Assembly: GCF_019977235.1 (NCBI RefSeq)
Contig: NZ_AP024646.1
Location: 2,480,001-2,544,000 of the forward strand
DNA: 64,000 bases
From: Arthrobacter sp. StoSoilB5
Lineage (GTDB): Bacteria > Actinomycetota > Actinomycetes > Actinomycetales > Micrococcaceae
Direction of reading: 5' to 3'
The translations under genes and the position numbers were made by a program. This document shows positions 45,442 through 54,422 of this stretch, piece after piece. The first letter of the stretch is position 1, and every line of letters begins with the position of its first letter. The notes beneath the pieces are model-generated. The model was not told the DNA's origin. It worked only from the letters and a program-made list of their open reading frames with translations, and made no database searches.

Positions 45442-45540
45442 TTAAGGGACAAAAGCCTGCGCCACAATCCCGGTGCCATGGACGGTGATGTTCCCGTCGG
45501 AGGTCGGGACGAAGAGCGATTTTCCCCTGGTGATGGTCTG
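45442..45540 (-). pseudogene. Cupin / mannose-6-phosphate isomerase-like C-terminal remnant
   Basis: A short minus-strand frame reads TITRGKSLFVPTSDGNITVH and GTGIVAQAFVP before TAA at 45442-45444. This resembles the last strands of class I ManA or a related cupin. A stop lies just upstream in frame, so only about 32 codons remain. Identification is tentative; the rest of the 45347-45632 interval shows no gene. Confidence 0.4.
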
Positions 45541-45632
45541 CTCTCATTGCAAGCCGCTAGAGCGCCGAGGCCGGTACTTCCCGAATGACGGGTCAAACCA
45601 GCCGGGCTGGCGTCGGCGGCGCGCCCACCGAC

Positions 45633-46295
45633 TTATAGAGTCTGTCTTCTTCGATCAACGGCGTCCGCGATTGTTAGTGCTGCGCTAATTACTTGGTCGC
45701 CGTAGTCTTGGCCGGGTGATTTGACCACACGGGCAAGGGGCATGGCCAAGCAGACGGCTGCGATGATTCCTTCCTCGGTTTGCACCGGGGCACTGATCGA
45801 CCCCAGACCCGGGGTTCGGATACCGACCGACTCGATCCAACCGACTTCGGCAAGTTCGGTGAGAGTTTCCTCGTCGGCCGCTAAAAGCCTGCCGCTGGAG
45901 CCTTGGGGGAGTGGAAGCCGTGCTCCTATTGGCAGGATTGCGCGGAGTTCGTGCTGGCTGTCGGCACTGAGCAGGCATACGCGTTCGTCTCCTCGCTTCA
46001 CCCATAGTTGTGCGGTTTCGCCGGTTTGGTCGCGTAGCTCGCGGAGGACTGGCAACCCGGCGTTTTCCAGTGCGGATCTCACGAACCGGTCTCCCAGCCG
46101 AAATGCGCCGCCGTCGGTGCGGCGCAGGAAACCATAGTCCACCATCTGCAGGGCCAGCCGGTGTGTAGTGGACGCCGATAGGCCGGTCTGTCGTGCCAGT
46201 TCACTGGCTGACACGGCGGACCGGCCGACGGCATCGAGGATGGCGGCGGCGCGCTCCAAGGTGCGGTTGCTTCCGTTGGTTTCAGGTGTGGGCAT
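45633..46295 (-). CDS. IclR-family transcriptional regulator
   Basis: 220 residues, ATG at 46295. The winged helix-turn-helix TLERAAAILDAVGRSAVSASELARQTGLSASTTHRLALQMVDYG lies at residues 12-55. The effector domain follows (FRLGDRFVRSA, RVCLLSADSQHELRAILPIGARLPLPQGSSGRLLLA-type region, ISAPVQTEEGIIAAVCLAMPLARV). It is somewhat shorter than the usual 250 residues but keeps all parts. It lies 21 bp downstream of the TPP-enzyme gene in the same direction, so it is the last gene of that operon. It probably regulates the cluster via the paired palindromes at 51753 and 51930. Confidence 0.9.
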   Translation of the reverse strand: MPTPETNGSNRTLERAAAILDAVGRSAVSASELARQTGLSASTTHRLALQMVDYGFLRRTDGGAFRLGDRFVRSALENAGLPVLRELRDQTGETAQLWVKRGDERVCLLSADSQHELRAILPIGARLPLPQGSSGRLLAADEETLTELAEVGWIESVGIRTPGLGSISAPVQTEEGIIAAVCLAMPLARVVKSPGQDYGDQVISAALTIADAVDRRRQTL

Positions 46296-46316
46296 GTGAG
46301 TAGCCTATGTTGCTTG

Positions 46317-48002
46317 CTATCCCTTGGCGGCCACTGACTCTGCCATGTATTCGGCCACCACTTTCTGCGAGATGGCTATGTCCAGGACGAACACGCCTTC
46401 CTCATGGTCCGCGAGCCAATCTTGGAGCTGTTGCAGGTCGGCGAGGGTGCGGACCTTGGTGCCATGGGCCCCGAGGGCACGCCCGACGGCGGCGAAGTCA
46501 ACCTCGTCGATCAGCATGGCCTGCTCGTGCAGGCCCTTAACGGCGTACTGGTGGAGTTCTGCGCCGTACGCAGAGTCATTGAGCACCACGACCACACCTC
46601 TACGGGTTGCCCGTAGGAAGGTCTCAAAGTCGGCCAGTCCCATCAGTCCGCCGCCGTCGCCACTGACCAGCACCGTGGTCCGCTCCGGGCGCGCGATGGA
46701 GACGCCTGCTGCCGAGCCGAAGCCCATGCCGATGGCCTGGAAGGCGGTGCCCACCAGGATCATGGCGTGCGGGTCGGGAACGGAGAGGTACATCGGCGCC
46801 CAGCCGATAAAGTGTCCGCCGTCCATCACTACCGAACGCTCGGCAGGCAGGATCCGGTCCAGGGCAGATACGACGGCCCGTGGATTGAGTCGACCATCAG
46901 GTCCGAACTCGGTGGGGTCTTCGCTGGGGCGGGACGAGCGGAATTCGGCGCTTGCTACTTCGGGAACTTGGTCCCGCCAGGTCGGTGTTGAGGCAGCGGC
47001 AGTGCGTCCGAGGAGACCCTCAACAAATGGATGGATGTCTGAGCGGATGTACTCGGCTGAGGGCAGGTTGCCTGGGTCCGGCTCGTTGTCGACGCGGATG
47101 ATGGTGGTTGTTGGGGGAAACAGGGTTCCGTAGCGGGTTTGGAAGAGGTTCTGGCTGGCTCCGACAACAAAGACAACATCCGCCCGTCGGGCGACCTCAA
47201 GGCGGTGTCGTCGGGTGAAACCGCCAGCGACGCCCAGGTCCCAGGGACTGGCGAAGGCGTTGGTTGCCATGACTGAGGTCATGAACAGCGCGCCTATCCG
47301 GTCACCCAGCTCTTGTAGGGGAGCGACGGCGTCGGCGAGGATCATGCCGCGGCCGCCAAGGATCAGCGGTCGTTTCGCTGCAGCCAGCAACCCAGCCACG
47401 CGGTCCAGATGGGCGGGGTCAGCAGGCCACGTGGCCTTCACCGGCAAAGGCTCCAAGGTCTTGGTTTTCGACGGCGGCGCTGTCGCCACATCGTATGGAA
47501 GGGCGAGGACTACAGGCTGGACGGTTTGAAGGGCCAGGTCGAAGGCGCGGTGTGTGGCGGCTTCGGCATTGTCTGGAGTGGCTACGAGCGTCACTACTCC
47601 GGCTGCGTCGGCTGCTCTGGCTTGGTCGATGTCGAAGGGCCGTGGCCCGGTGGAGGGTGCGTCGCCGACCACGAGGACCAGGGGGATGCGGGCGATCCGC
47701 GCCTCGGCAAGGGTGGTGTAGGCGTTGGTGAAGCCGGCCCCGTAGGTGGTAGTCGCGGCAGCGATGTGCCCGGTTGCCCGATAGTAACCGTCGGCCATTG
47801 CGACAGTCCCCGATTCATGGCGGGCGGAGGTGAAGGGGAAACCGGGACGTGTAAGCCGGCTGATCAGGTGGACGTTCCCGTTTCCCATCAGGCCGAACAA
47901 GTGCCCGGCGCGCTCCGCCACTACGTCGGCGACGACCGCGGCTACGTTGCCTTCATCCGGAAGCTGCGCCGTCTCGACAGGCAGTGCGTCTGTACTGGTC
48001 AT
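46317..48002 (-). CDS. Thiamine-pyrophosphate-dependent enzyme (acetolactate synthase-like)
   Basis: 561 residues, ATG at 48002. Three TPP-enzyme domains: the N-terminal pyrimidine domain has GLMGNGNVHLISRLTRPGFPFTSARHESGTVAMADGYYRATG with the catalytic Glu of the HESGT stretch, the middle domain is at about 190-330 (RPLILGGRGMILADAVAPLQELGDRIGALF), and the C-terminal domain carries the TPP/Mg motif VSGDGGGLMGLADFETFLRATRRGVVVVLNDSAYGAE (GDG...N). The family includes acetolactate synthase, benzoylformate decarboxylase and oxalyl-CoA decarboxylase. Genuine acetolactate synthase would have a regulatory subunit, which is absent here, so a catabolic decarboxylase or carboligase role is more likely. 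Between the IclR gene and the transporter. Confidence 0.88.
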   Translation of the reverse strand: MTSTDALPVETAQLPDEGNVAAVVADVVAERAGHLFGLMGNGNVHLISRLTRPGFPFTSARHESGTVAMADGYYRATGHIAAATTTYGAGFTNAYTTLAEARIARIPLVLVVGDAPSTGPRPFDIDQARAADAAGVVTLVATPDNAEAATHRAFDLALQTVQPVVLALPYDVATAPPSKTKTLEPLPVKATWPADPAHLDRVAGLLAAAKRPLILGGRGMILADAVAPLQELGDRIGALFMTSVMATNAFASPWDLGVAGGFTRRHRLEVARRADVVFVVGASQNLFQTRYGTLFPPTTTIIRVDNEPDPGNLPSAEYIRSDIHPFVEGLLGRTAAASTPTWRDQVPEVASAEFRSSRPSEDPTEFGPDGRLNPRAVVSALDRILPAERSVVMDGGHFIGWAPMYLSVPDPHAMILVGTAFQAIGMGFGSAAGVSIARPERTTVLVSGDGGGLMGLADFETFLRATRRGVVVVLNDSAYGAELHQYAVKGLHEQAMLIDEVDFAAVGRALGAHGTKVRTLADLQQLQDWLADHEEGVFVLDIAISQKVVAEYMAESVAAKG

Positions 48003-48085
48003 TCTCTCTCCAAGTTAGTGGGGGTTGAGCGGTGCCCCGCAAAGGAGGCACCGCCGTCGTTATTGCTGCTGTGGTTGAACGCCTG

Positions 48086-49519
48086 TCAGGTGAGCAACGG
48101 GACGATCAGTGATGTCACGAACAGGACAAGCGCGCCGCCGAGCCGGTTGGTGAGTGCTGCGAACGGCATCAGGTGCATGCGGTTGGCCGCGCTGAGCACG
48201 GACACATCGCCGCTTCCACCCGTGTCTGCCATGACCAGTCCAGGGGTGATGGAGGCTTCGACGAAGTTGAATTTCACCAGCCAGCCCAGGATGCCGGAGG
48301 TCACGGTGGCGATGACCACTGTGCAGACTGTGAGCAGGATGAACAGCGGGTTGCTCAGTGAGGCGATGACGTCCTTGATGTCGATGTAGGTCAGGCTGAC
48401 ACCGACGAGGAGGGCCGGCACCAGGACTGCGCCGATCAAGTCGCCCCAGTCGGCTGTGGATTCCTCGATGTCCTTGGGAAGCAGGCCGAAGATCTTCACG
48501 GCGGCCGCCGCGATGATGGCCCAGGCGTAGGGGTGCAGGCCCGGGGCGAAAGCTGCCATCAAGTTGCCAAAAACGAAGAGGCTGCCAGCGATGAGCAGAC
48601 CCTTGCCCAAGGCGATGAAAGAGGATGCGTCGCGCTTGGGAGGCAGGGTGAGTTCGTCAGAGCGGCCCTTGATCCGCATCAGCTGTCCGTGGCCGTTGAA
48701 GCCAACGAAGAGCTGCTTTTTACGCTTGCCCAGGCCGTTGTAGATACCTGCGATGAGGATGCAGACCACGTTCGCCATCACGACGGCAGACATCAGGTCG
48801 CCCATAAACGCGGCGGAGTCGCTTCCGGTCGCCGAGGCGTACATCTTGGACATCGGCAAGGCCCCCACTCCCAGGCCGCCGGCCATGATCGGGGCGGCGA
48901 TGAAGAGGATGCCTTCGATGAAACCGAAGCCCGTCATTAAGCCGAGCAATCCAACGAGGACGAAAGTTGCAATGAGGCAGCCCACCACCGGCACCGCGAA
49001 GCGCGGACCTGCTTTGAGGAGTAATGCTCTGGGCATGCCGAGAATGGATCCCGCGATGATGCCGATGACAAAGAAGTCCAGGAAGCCATGGCCTTCGATG
49101 AAGTTTTGGACCACCGTCACCAGATTCCCGGGCATGACGCCGAAGAAGGCCAAGGTGGCGGGGGCGAACGTGCACAGGATGGTAGGAAGGCCGAAGTCAC
49201 GGACTACCGGGAAGAGGTTCCCGATCCAGATGAAAAGACCGCCAAGAAGGATAGTGGTTGCGAAACCGACCACCATGGTGTCGGGGAGGTTGCCCGTGAG
49301 CGACGCGGTGACAACCAACGCCGCCAGGACTAGGTACAAGGGAGCAGGAATGCTGGCAATGCTGGATCCGAGCCGACCGGGGTAGTGCGTTCCGGGGCGA
49401 GCCCCCGCCGTTTTTGTGACGGGGTGCTTGATGCCGCCGGCAGGGCCGGGACTGTTCTCGCTCATAACCGTGTCCGTTGGTTCGCTGGTGGGTTCTGTTG
49501 TGCGTGGGCTTGTAGACAT
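48086..49519 (-). CDS. 2-hydroxycarboxylate transporter (CCS/2HCT family)
   Basis: 477 residues from the ATG at 49519, which has GGAG six bases upstream; TTG 49531 would add four codons. A long hydrophilic N-terminus (about 55 residues, Ser/Thr/Pro rich) is followed by about 11 membrane helices. Family markers: WIGNLFPVVRDFGLPTILCTFAPA, GFGFIEGILFIAAPIMAGGLGVGALPMSKMYASATG (reentrant loop with GGxGxG-type motif), VEASITPGLVMADTGGSGDVSVLSAANRMHLMPFA. 2HCT proteins (CitS, MleP, CimH) import citrate, malate, citramalate or lactate with Na+ or H+. The substrate here is probably a C4-C6 hydroxy acid handled by the adjacent CoA transferase and lyase. Confidence 0.9.
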   Translation of the reverse strand: MSTSPRTTEPTSEPTDTVMSENSPGPAGGIKHPVTKTAGARPGTHYPGRLGSSIASIPAPLYLVLAALVVTASLTGNLPDTMVVGFATTILLGGLFIWIGNLFPVVRDFGLPTILCTFAPATLAFFGVMPGNLVTVVQNFIEGHGFLDFFVIGIIAGSILGMPRALLLKAGPRFAVPVVGCLIATFVLVGLLGLMTGFGFIEGILFIAAPIMAGGLGVGALPMSKMYASATGSDSAAFMGDLMSAVVMANVVCILIAGIYNGLGKRKKQLFVGFNGHGQLMRIKGRSDELTLPPKRDASSFIALGKGLLIAGSLFVFGNLMAAFAPGLHPYAWAIIAAAAVKIFGLLPKDIEESTADWGDLIGAVLVPALLVGVSLTYIDIKDVIASLSNPLFILLTVCTVVIATVTSGILGWLVKFNFVEASITPGLVMADTGGSGDVSVLSAANRMHLMPFAALTNRLGGALVLFVTSLIVPLLT

Positions 49520-49600
49520 CATCGTCTCCAAAACTGTGAGTAGGAATCGTTATCAGTGCTTGGTCTCTGGTGGTGAGGCTTCTTGCTGTCAGTGGGGTGG

Positions 49601-50473
49601 TTAGCGGGCGGGATCGAGGATCGCTGCGGGAGAGTGCGTGACGATATCCCGCGCGAGCCGGACGGCTTCCGCGAGGCGCTCCTCGTCGACTCCGGTTTCG
49701 TGGCCGATACCGTGCAGATATTTGACGAGCTCTTCAGTGGCGATGTTGCCATGAGCGCCCGGAGCGAAGGGGCAGCCGCCAAAGCCGCCCAGCGCAGCGT
49801 CGAAACGCACGACGCCGGCAGTCACCGCTGCACCCACAGTCGCCAGTGCTTGACTGTGTGCATTGTGCAGGTGGAGATAGTAGGTCAGGTTCGGCTCCGA
49901 ATCACGCACGTGGGCCAGGCTGGCGATCACCTGCTCCGTGGAGGTGGTGCCTAACGTATCGGCCAGGCCGATATTGTTGATGCCCATACTCTTGAAAGCG
50001 CGGATGACTCGAAGCAGATGGTCGATGTTGACGGGGCCTTCGAAAGGGCACGTGAAGGCAGTGGAGATGCCGGCGAAGAAGCGGATCTGCGGAAAACGCG
50101 CCACCGTGTCGGCGATTCCTGCCAGGGCATCCTCGATGCTTTTCCCTGCGTTGGCGTTACTGTGCGCCTGGCTGGCAGAGGCGACGACTTGGATATCCCT
50201 GGCTCCTGCATCCACGGCTCTTTCGATGCCTTTTCCGTTGAGGGCCAAGCTGGTGTAGCTAACGGTGTCGATGGTGGGCAAAGAGGCAATGACCTCCGCC
50301 GCGTCGGCCATTTGCGGTACCCGCCGGGGATTGACGAAGGAAACCGCCTCAATGCGTTTGATTCCGGCTTCGACCAGGGCTTCGGCTATCTCGAGTTTGT
50401 GCGCTGTTGCGACGATGACCTCTTCATCCTGTAGTCCGTCGCGCAGGAAGACGTCCGTAATTTCGACCTGCAT
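49601..50473 (-). CDS. HMG-CoA lyase-like enzyme
   Basis: 290 residues. TIM-barrel of the HMGL/DRE metallolyase superfamily: EITDVFLRDGLQDEEVIVATAHK at the N-terminus holds the metal-binding RDGLQ motif. EAVSFVNPRRVPQMADA, YTSLALNGKGIERAVDAGA, STAFTCPFEGPVNIDHLLRV (family GxxCPFEG-like) and YLHLHNAHSQALATV (metal His-x-His) follow, and ALGGFGGCPFAPGAHGNIATEELV carries the catalytic-loop Cys. It cleaves a 3-hydroxy-3-methylglutaryl-CoA or citramalyl-like CoA to acetyl-CoA plus a keto acid. Start and CoA-transferase stop share one base (TGATG), so the two enzymes act in sequence: activation to a CoA ester, then lysis. Confidence 0.92.
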   Translation of the reverse strand: MQVEITDVFLRDGLQDEEVIVATAHKLEIAEALVEAGIKRIEAVSFVNPRRVPQMADAAEVIASLPTIDTVSYTSLALNGKGIERAVDAGARDIQVVASASQAHSNANAGKSIEDALAGIADTVARFPQIRFFAGISTAFTCPFEGPVNIDHLLRVIRAFKSMGINNIGLADTLGTTSTEQVIASLAHVRDSEPNLTYYLHLHNAHSQALATVGAAVTAGVVRFDAALGGFGGCPFAPGAHGNIATEELVKYLHGIGHETGVDEERLAEAVRLARDIVTHSPAAILDPAR

Positions 50474-51708
50474 CAGCGCACCTCCTGTGGTCCCAGTGCC
50501 GCGATCTCGTCATTATCCATACCGGCGAGCTCACGCAGGACCTCTTCGGTGTGCTGGCCAAGATCGGGACCGATCCAGTTGACCTGTCCCTGGTGGCCGG
50601 GCAACTTCGGGACGACCCCCGGGAATCGGATGAACTCGGGTTCGTCGTCGACCACTACCTCGTGGGTTTGAATCATGTCGCGGGCCAGATAGTGCTTGTC
50701 CACGGCGATGCTGGGTGCGTCGTAGACCGGTCCGGCGGGGACGCCGGCGTCGTCCAGTTTGTCGAGCACGTCTGTGAGGGGCATGCTGCCGGTCCAGGCT
50801 GCGATGGCGCCGTTGAGTTCTTCCTCGCGCGCCCCGCGGGCGTCGGTGGTGAGAAGGGTTTCATCCTCCGCAAGGTCGTCTCGGCCGATGGCCTTCATGA
50901 GGCGGATGAAGACGGAGTTCGAGTTGCCCCCGATGACCACCTCCAGATCGTCCTGGCACAGGTATGAGCCGGTAGGAACGACGCCGGGAAGCGCGCCACC
51001 GGTGCGTTTACGGATCATGCCGTAGGCGTCGTAGTCGGGGACGAGGGACTCCAAAAGGCTGAAGATACCTTCGTAGAGTGCAACATCCACGATCCTTGAT
51101 GCCCCGGTGTTCACGCCGCGGGCCTTCTGCAGCATGAGCATCAACGCTCCGATCACACCATAGAGGCCGGCCACGGTATCGCCCATGCTGGCAGCGGCGC
51201 GGCCTGCAGGTCGGTCCGGCTCGCCGGTGACATACCTAAGACCCGCAAAGGACTCCGCAGAACTGCCAAAACCGGCACGGTTCTTGTAGGGCCCTGTCTG
51301 TCCGTAGCCGGAAATGCGCACCAGCACCATGTCAGAGTTGAGTTCCTGGAGGACGTCTGGGCCCAGTCCCCATTTTTCGAGAGTGCCGGGTCGGAAGTTC
51401 TCGATCACCACATCGCACTGGGCAGCAATCTTCTTAACTGCTTCGCGTCCGAGTGCCGAACGCAGATCGAGGACCACGGATTTCTTGTTTCGGCCGATAG
51501 TACGGAACAGCATGGACGTGGCACCACGGGTCTTCCGCCAATCACGCAGTTCGTCCCCGCCGTCGGGCTTTTCAATCTTGATGACCTCGGCGCCAAAGTC
51601 CCCGAAAAGGCGTCCCGCAAATGGCCCGGCGATGAAGCTGCCAAGCTCCAACACGCGGATGCCTTGTAGGGGGAGGGCGTTCTCTTCCAAATGAGGTTGC
51701 TTCATCAT
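50473..51708 (-). CDS. CoA transferase family III (CaiB/BaiF)
   Basis: 411 residues from the ATG at 51708 (AGGAAGA ribosome-binding site); the longer frame upstream is not family-like. LPLQGIRVLELGSFIAGPFAGRLFGDFGAEVIKIEKPDGGDELRDW is the classic N-terminus. RNKKSVVLDLRSALGREAVKKI, CDVVIENFRPGTLEKWGLG, VRISGYGQTGPYKNRAGFG and RAAASMGDTVAGLYGVIGALM follow. The catalytic Asp typical of the family lies in the SMGDTVAG stretch. It moves CoA from a donor such as succinyl-CoA onto a hydroxy or dicarboxylic acid. Coupled to the HMG-CoA-lyase-like gene. First gene of the minus-strand cluster. Confidence 0.93.
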   Translation of the reverse strand: MMKQPHLEENALPLQGIRVLELGSFIAGPFAGRLFGDFGAEVIKIEKPDGGDELRDWRKTRGATSMLFRTIGRNKKSVVLDLRSALGREAVKKIAAQCDVVIENFRPGTLEKWGLGPDVLQELNSDMVLVRISGYGQTGPYKNRAGFGSSAESFAGLRYVTGEPDRPAGRAAASMGDTVAGLYGVIGALMLMLQKARGVNTGASRIVDVALYEGIFSLLESLVPDYDAYGMIRKRTGGALPGVVPTGSYLCQDDLEVVIGGNSNSVFIRLMKAIGRDDLAEDETLLTTDARGAREEELNGAIAAWTGSMPLTDVLDKLDDAGVPAGPVYDAPSIAVDKHYLARDMIQTHEVVVDDEPEFIRFPGVVPKLPGHQGQVNWIGPDLGQHTEEVLRELAGMDNDEIAALGPQEVR

Positions 51709-52034
51709 TTCTTCCTGCTTGCGTCTTTGAATGCCGGACCTGATATCGAGTTTCCCATCCAGTGGGAATACCTTGTCATCAAGCGGATAGACGATAGCAG
51801 CCTCATGTGACGCACGCAACAGTCTCAAATGATGGTGCCCAGCGGTGACTCGCTTGCCCGCCGGTGCGGGCGGCATCTTGCGTCCCGCGTCTTACCCTGC
51901 TAGCGTCTTCCCACCAAACAAGCATCTCATCCCACCCAGTGGGATTTGGGCCAATCCGGTCGTGGCCAACGACGGCTGCGGCTTGGAAGGCCTGACGGTG
52001 CGACGACCCCCCACGACCAGTAAGGCAGTAAACC
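51709..52034. promoter_or_regulatory. Divergent promoter with two copies of a 15-bp IclR-like palindrome
   Basis: 326 bp between the CoA transferase and the dehydrogenase. TCCCA-N5-TGGGA occurs twice: 51753-51767 (spacer TCCAG) and 51930-51944 (spacer CCCAG), 14 of 15 bases identical, each an inverted repeat. One copy lies near each divergent gene, so a single regulator could control both operons. The IclR protein of the same cluster is the likely binder. The repeats are seen; the assignment is inference. Confidence 0.7.
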
Positions 52035-53105
52035 ATGGCTCACTATGACATCGCCGTCATGCCGGGAGACGGCATCGGGCCGGAAGTCGTTGACGCGGCT
52101 TTGTCCGTCCTGAAGGAATGCCAAGCCCGATACGGGCTCACGATCAACTACGCGTTCTACGACTTCAGTGCTGACCTGTACCGCCGCACCGGAAGAAAAA
52201 TTACCGCCGCTGACATGGATGAAATCGGCGAAGCGGACGCAGTGCTGTTCGGCGCAATGGGGCTCCCGGACGTCCGTGGACCCGAAGGCCTCGAACTTGG
52301 CGCCCAGGTAGAGATGCGTGCACACTACGGACTGTTCTCAAGTCTCCGCCCGGTCCGGCTCTTTCCGGGTGTCGAGAGCCCCGTGAAAGCGAAGGACATC
52401 GACATGCTCGTCATCCGGGAGACCTCTGAAGGGATGTTCGCCGGATTGTCGGATTATCATGAGCCCAGTGACGAGAGTGCGAGCGATCGCATGACGATCA
52501 CCCGGGCCACCTGCGAGAAGCTGTTCGATGTCGCGTTCTCCCAGGCACGGGCACGTCGCACGCGGGGTACCCCAGGTCATGTCACTCTGCTGCACAAGTC
52601 CAATGCCCTCCGCAGCAACGTCCTGATGGAAAAGGTGTTCGACGAGGTTGCAGCAAGAAACACTGATGTTGGAAGCGCGAAGTACTACATTGACGCCGGC
52701 TCCATGTACATGGTGACCGACCCTGAACGCTACGACGTAGTGGTCTCAGAGAACATCTTCGGAGACATCATTTCCGAGATCGCAGCTGGCCTCGTCGGCG
52801 GCCTGGGCGTGGCACCTTCCGCCGATGTTAGCCTTACACACGGCGTGTTCCAGCCATCCCACGGCAGCGCGCCGGATATCGCAGGCAAGGGAATCGCAAA
52901 CCCGATCGCAATGATCCTGTCGGCCGCGATGATGCTCGAATGGCTTGGCGGGCAACACGACGATGATCTCTGCATCCGCGTAGCACAGAACATACAGGGT
53001 GCCGTCGAAGCAGCGCTGGCATCAGGACCTCTGGCACGCGACCTCGGCGGAACAGCAGGAACACAGCAAGTACTCGAGACGATCATCAAAGCCCTGCCAG
53101 CGTAG
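52035..53105 (+). CDS. Tartrate/isopropylmalate dehydrogenase-type oxidoreductase
   Basis: 356 residues, ATG at 52035. Beta-decarboxylating dehydrogenase family (IPMDH, isocitrate, tartrate/D-malate): IAVMPGDGIGPEVVDAAL at the N-terminus, GAMGLPDVRGPEGLELGAQVEMRAHYGLFSSLRPVRLFPG around residue 75-115 (substrate Arg residues), VIRETSEGMFAGLS, KSNALRSNVLMEKVFDEVA (active-site Lys region), IDAGSMYMV (Asp for Mg), SENIFGDIISEIAAGLVGGLG (metal Asp residues), and THGVFQPSHGSAPDIAGKGIANP. It oxidises and decarboxylates a 2-hydroxy dicarboxylate with NAD. Location beside a 2HCT transporter and CoA-dependent enzymes fits hydroxy-dicarboxylate catabolism; it is unlikely to be the leucine LeuB. Confidence 0.92.
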   Translation: MAHYDIAVMPGDGIGPEVVDAALSVLKECQARYGLTINYAFYDFSADLYRRTGRKITAADMDEIGEADAVLFGAMGLPDVRGPEGLELGAQVEMRAHYGLFSSLRPVRLFPGVESPVKAKDIDMLVIRETSEGMFAGLSDYHEPSDESASDRMTITRATCEKLFDVAFSQARARRTRGTPGHVTLLHKSNALRSNVLMEKVFDEVAARNTDVGSAKYYIDAGSMYMVTDPERYDVVVSENIFGDIISEIAAGLVGGLGVAPSADVSLTHGVFQPSHGSAPDIAGKGIANPIAMILSAAMMLEWLGGQHDDDLCIRVAQNIQGAVEAALASGPLARDLGGTAGTQQVLETIIKALPA

Positions 53106-53222
53106 GTCGGCGCGGAGCCGGGCAACCGGCCCATAGTCCGTACCCGCCAGCAACCCTTCGCAAACCCGTAGACATTGCCACGTCACCGTCGACAGGGCAG
53201 TCCTCAAGAAAGATACGCACCC

Positions 53223-54212
53223 ATGACCTACAAAGTCCTGTTCGTTAACCCACTCAAGGATTACATCGATCGCCTTCTGGAGTCGGCACCCGAGGGGTTC
53301 GAGGTGAAATTGATGCCGCTGACAGGGGATGTTTCTGAGATTTGCCGTGAAGCCGAGGATGCCGACTTCCTCATCTCCGGGGTTGATGTGCCCGAAGAAG
53401 TCTTCCGCTCCGCAAAGAACGTGCATTTCATCCAATACATGAGTTCCGGCTACGGTCAGCTTCCCATCGATACCCTGAACGAACTCGGGGTCCCGGTCGC
53501 ACAGATGAAAACCCACTCCATCTCAGTCGCGGAGCACGCGCTCACCCTCCTGCTGACCGTGATGCGGCGGATCCCGGCTTCCGCTCAGCTATTGCGTGCG
53601 GGAAAGTGGCGCGAAGACCTGGACGAGACGTCCTATTCGGAGCTCTACAACAAAACAGTCGGGATCGTCGGGCTGGGAAACATCGGACGGTGGATCGGGA
53701 AAATAGTGCACCATGGTTTTGGCGCCAACGTAGTCTTTTACGACAACGGGGAAATTCCACTCACCGTTTCGGAACTCATTCCCGCGCGCCCCGTCGCCTT
53801 GGAAGAACTGATGGAAGTGTCCGACGTCGTCTGCTTGGCACTGCCTCTGAATGCGGAATCAAACAAGCTGATCGGCCGGAACAAACTTGCCCTGATGAAG
53901 CAGAACGCCGTTCTGGTGAACGTCGGCCGCGGCGAAGTCGTAGACCAGAACGCCCTTATTGACGCGCTTCGCGAGGGACGCATCGCAGGAGCCGGGCTTG
54001 ATGTCTACGACAGGGAGCCGCTCGACACAGTCAGTGAACTACTGAGTATGGAACAGGTTGTCTGCACGCCCCACATGGCAGGTGTCGGCTGGGAAAATGT
54101 CCAGCGCAGAATCGAAACCGTGTGGCAGAACTTCGATGCGGTCCTGCACGGCGACACGCCTCTAGGCGTTGTTACGACGGTGAAGAAGGGGGCCGCCTGT
54201 ACCGCCGTGTAG
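53223..54212 (+). CDS. D-2-hydroxyacid dehydrogenase
   Basis: 329 residues from the ATG at 53223. The NAD-binding motif GIVGLGNIGRWIGKIVHHGFGANVVFYD is near residue 145. The catalytic Arg is in VNVGRGEVVDQNALIDAL, the Glu in GLDVYDREPLD and the His in CTPHMAGVGWENVQRR. HSISVAEHALTLLLTVMRR is the helix before the NAD domain. It interconverts a 2-oxo acid and a D-2-hydroxy acid (phosphoglycerate, glyoxylate, hydroxypyruvate or D-lactate type). It lies 117 bp after the tartrate/IPM-type dehydrogenase and probably belongs to that operon. Confidence 0.9.
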   Translation: MTYKVLFVNPLKDYIDRLLESAPEGFEVKLMPLTGDVSEICREAEDADFLISGVDVPEEVFRSAKNVHFIQYMSSGYGQLPIDTLNELGVPVAQMKTHSISVAEHALTLLLTVMRRIPASAQLLRAGKWREDLDETSYSELYNKTVGIVGLGNIGRWIGKIVHHGFGANVVFYDNGEIPLTVSELIPARPVALEELMEVSDVVCLALPLNAESNKLIGRNKLALMKQNAVLVNVGRGEVVDQNALIDALREGRIAGAGLDVYDREPLDTVSELLSMEQVVCTPHMAGVGWENVQRRIETVWQNFDAVLHGDTPLGVVTTVKKGAACTAV

Positions 54213-54299
54213 GGGTGTCCAAGGGCCCGAGTAGGTAGTCTCAACCAGCTCGAAGGCTGTTTGGCGTTTGTAGACGCTCGCCGGGCTATTACTGGCCAC

Positions 54300-54422
54300 C
54301 GCCTCCTTTTCTGTGCGCCGGAGGTCGTGGTGTAGGTGTCGCCTCTACTTGTGTTCCAGCCGGCCACGATGAGGACGCCGTCTATTGGTACGAAGCAGCG
54401 CACAAAATTGTCTGCCCCTCTT
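54300..54422 (-). pseudogene. Second copy of the DUF4192 C-terminal tail
   Basis: Downstream of the DUF4192 stop the minus strand reads VPIDGVLIVAGWNTSRGDTY, which resembles the end of the DUF4192 protein (GAGIIAGWNTNKNTAYKTQL) and then diverges. It looks like a duplicated or recombined gene tail of about 25 codons. Nothing else is seen in 54213-54422. Confidence 0.45.
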
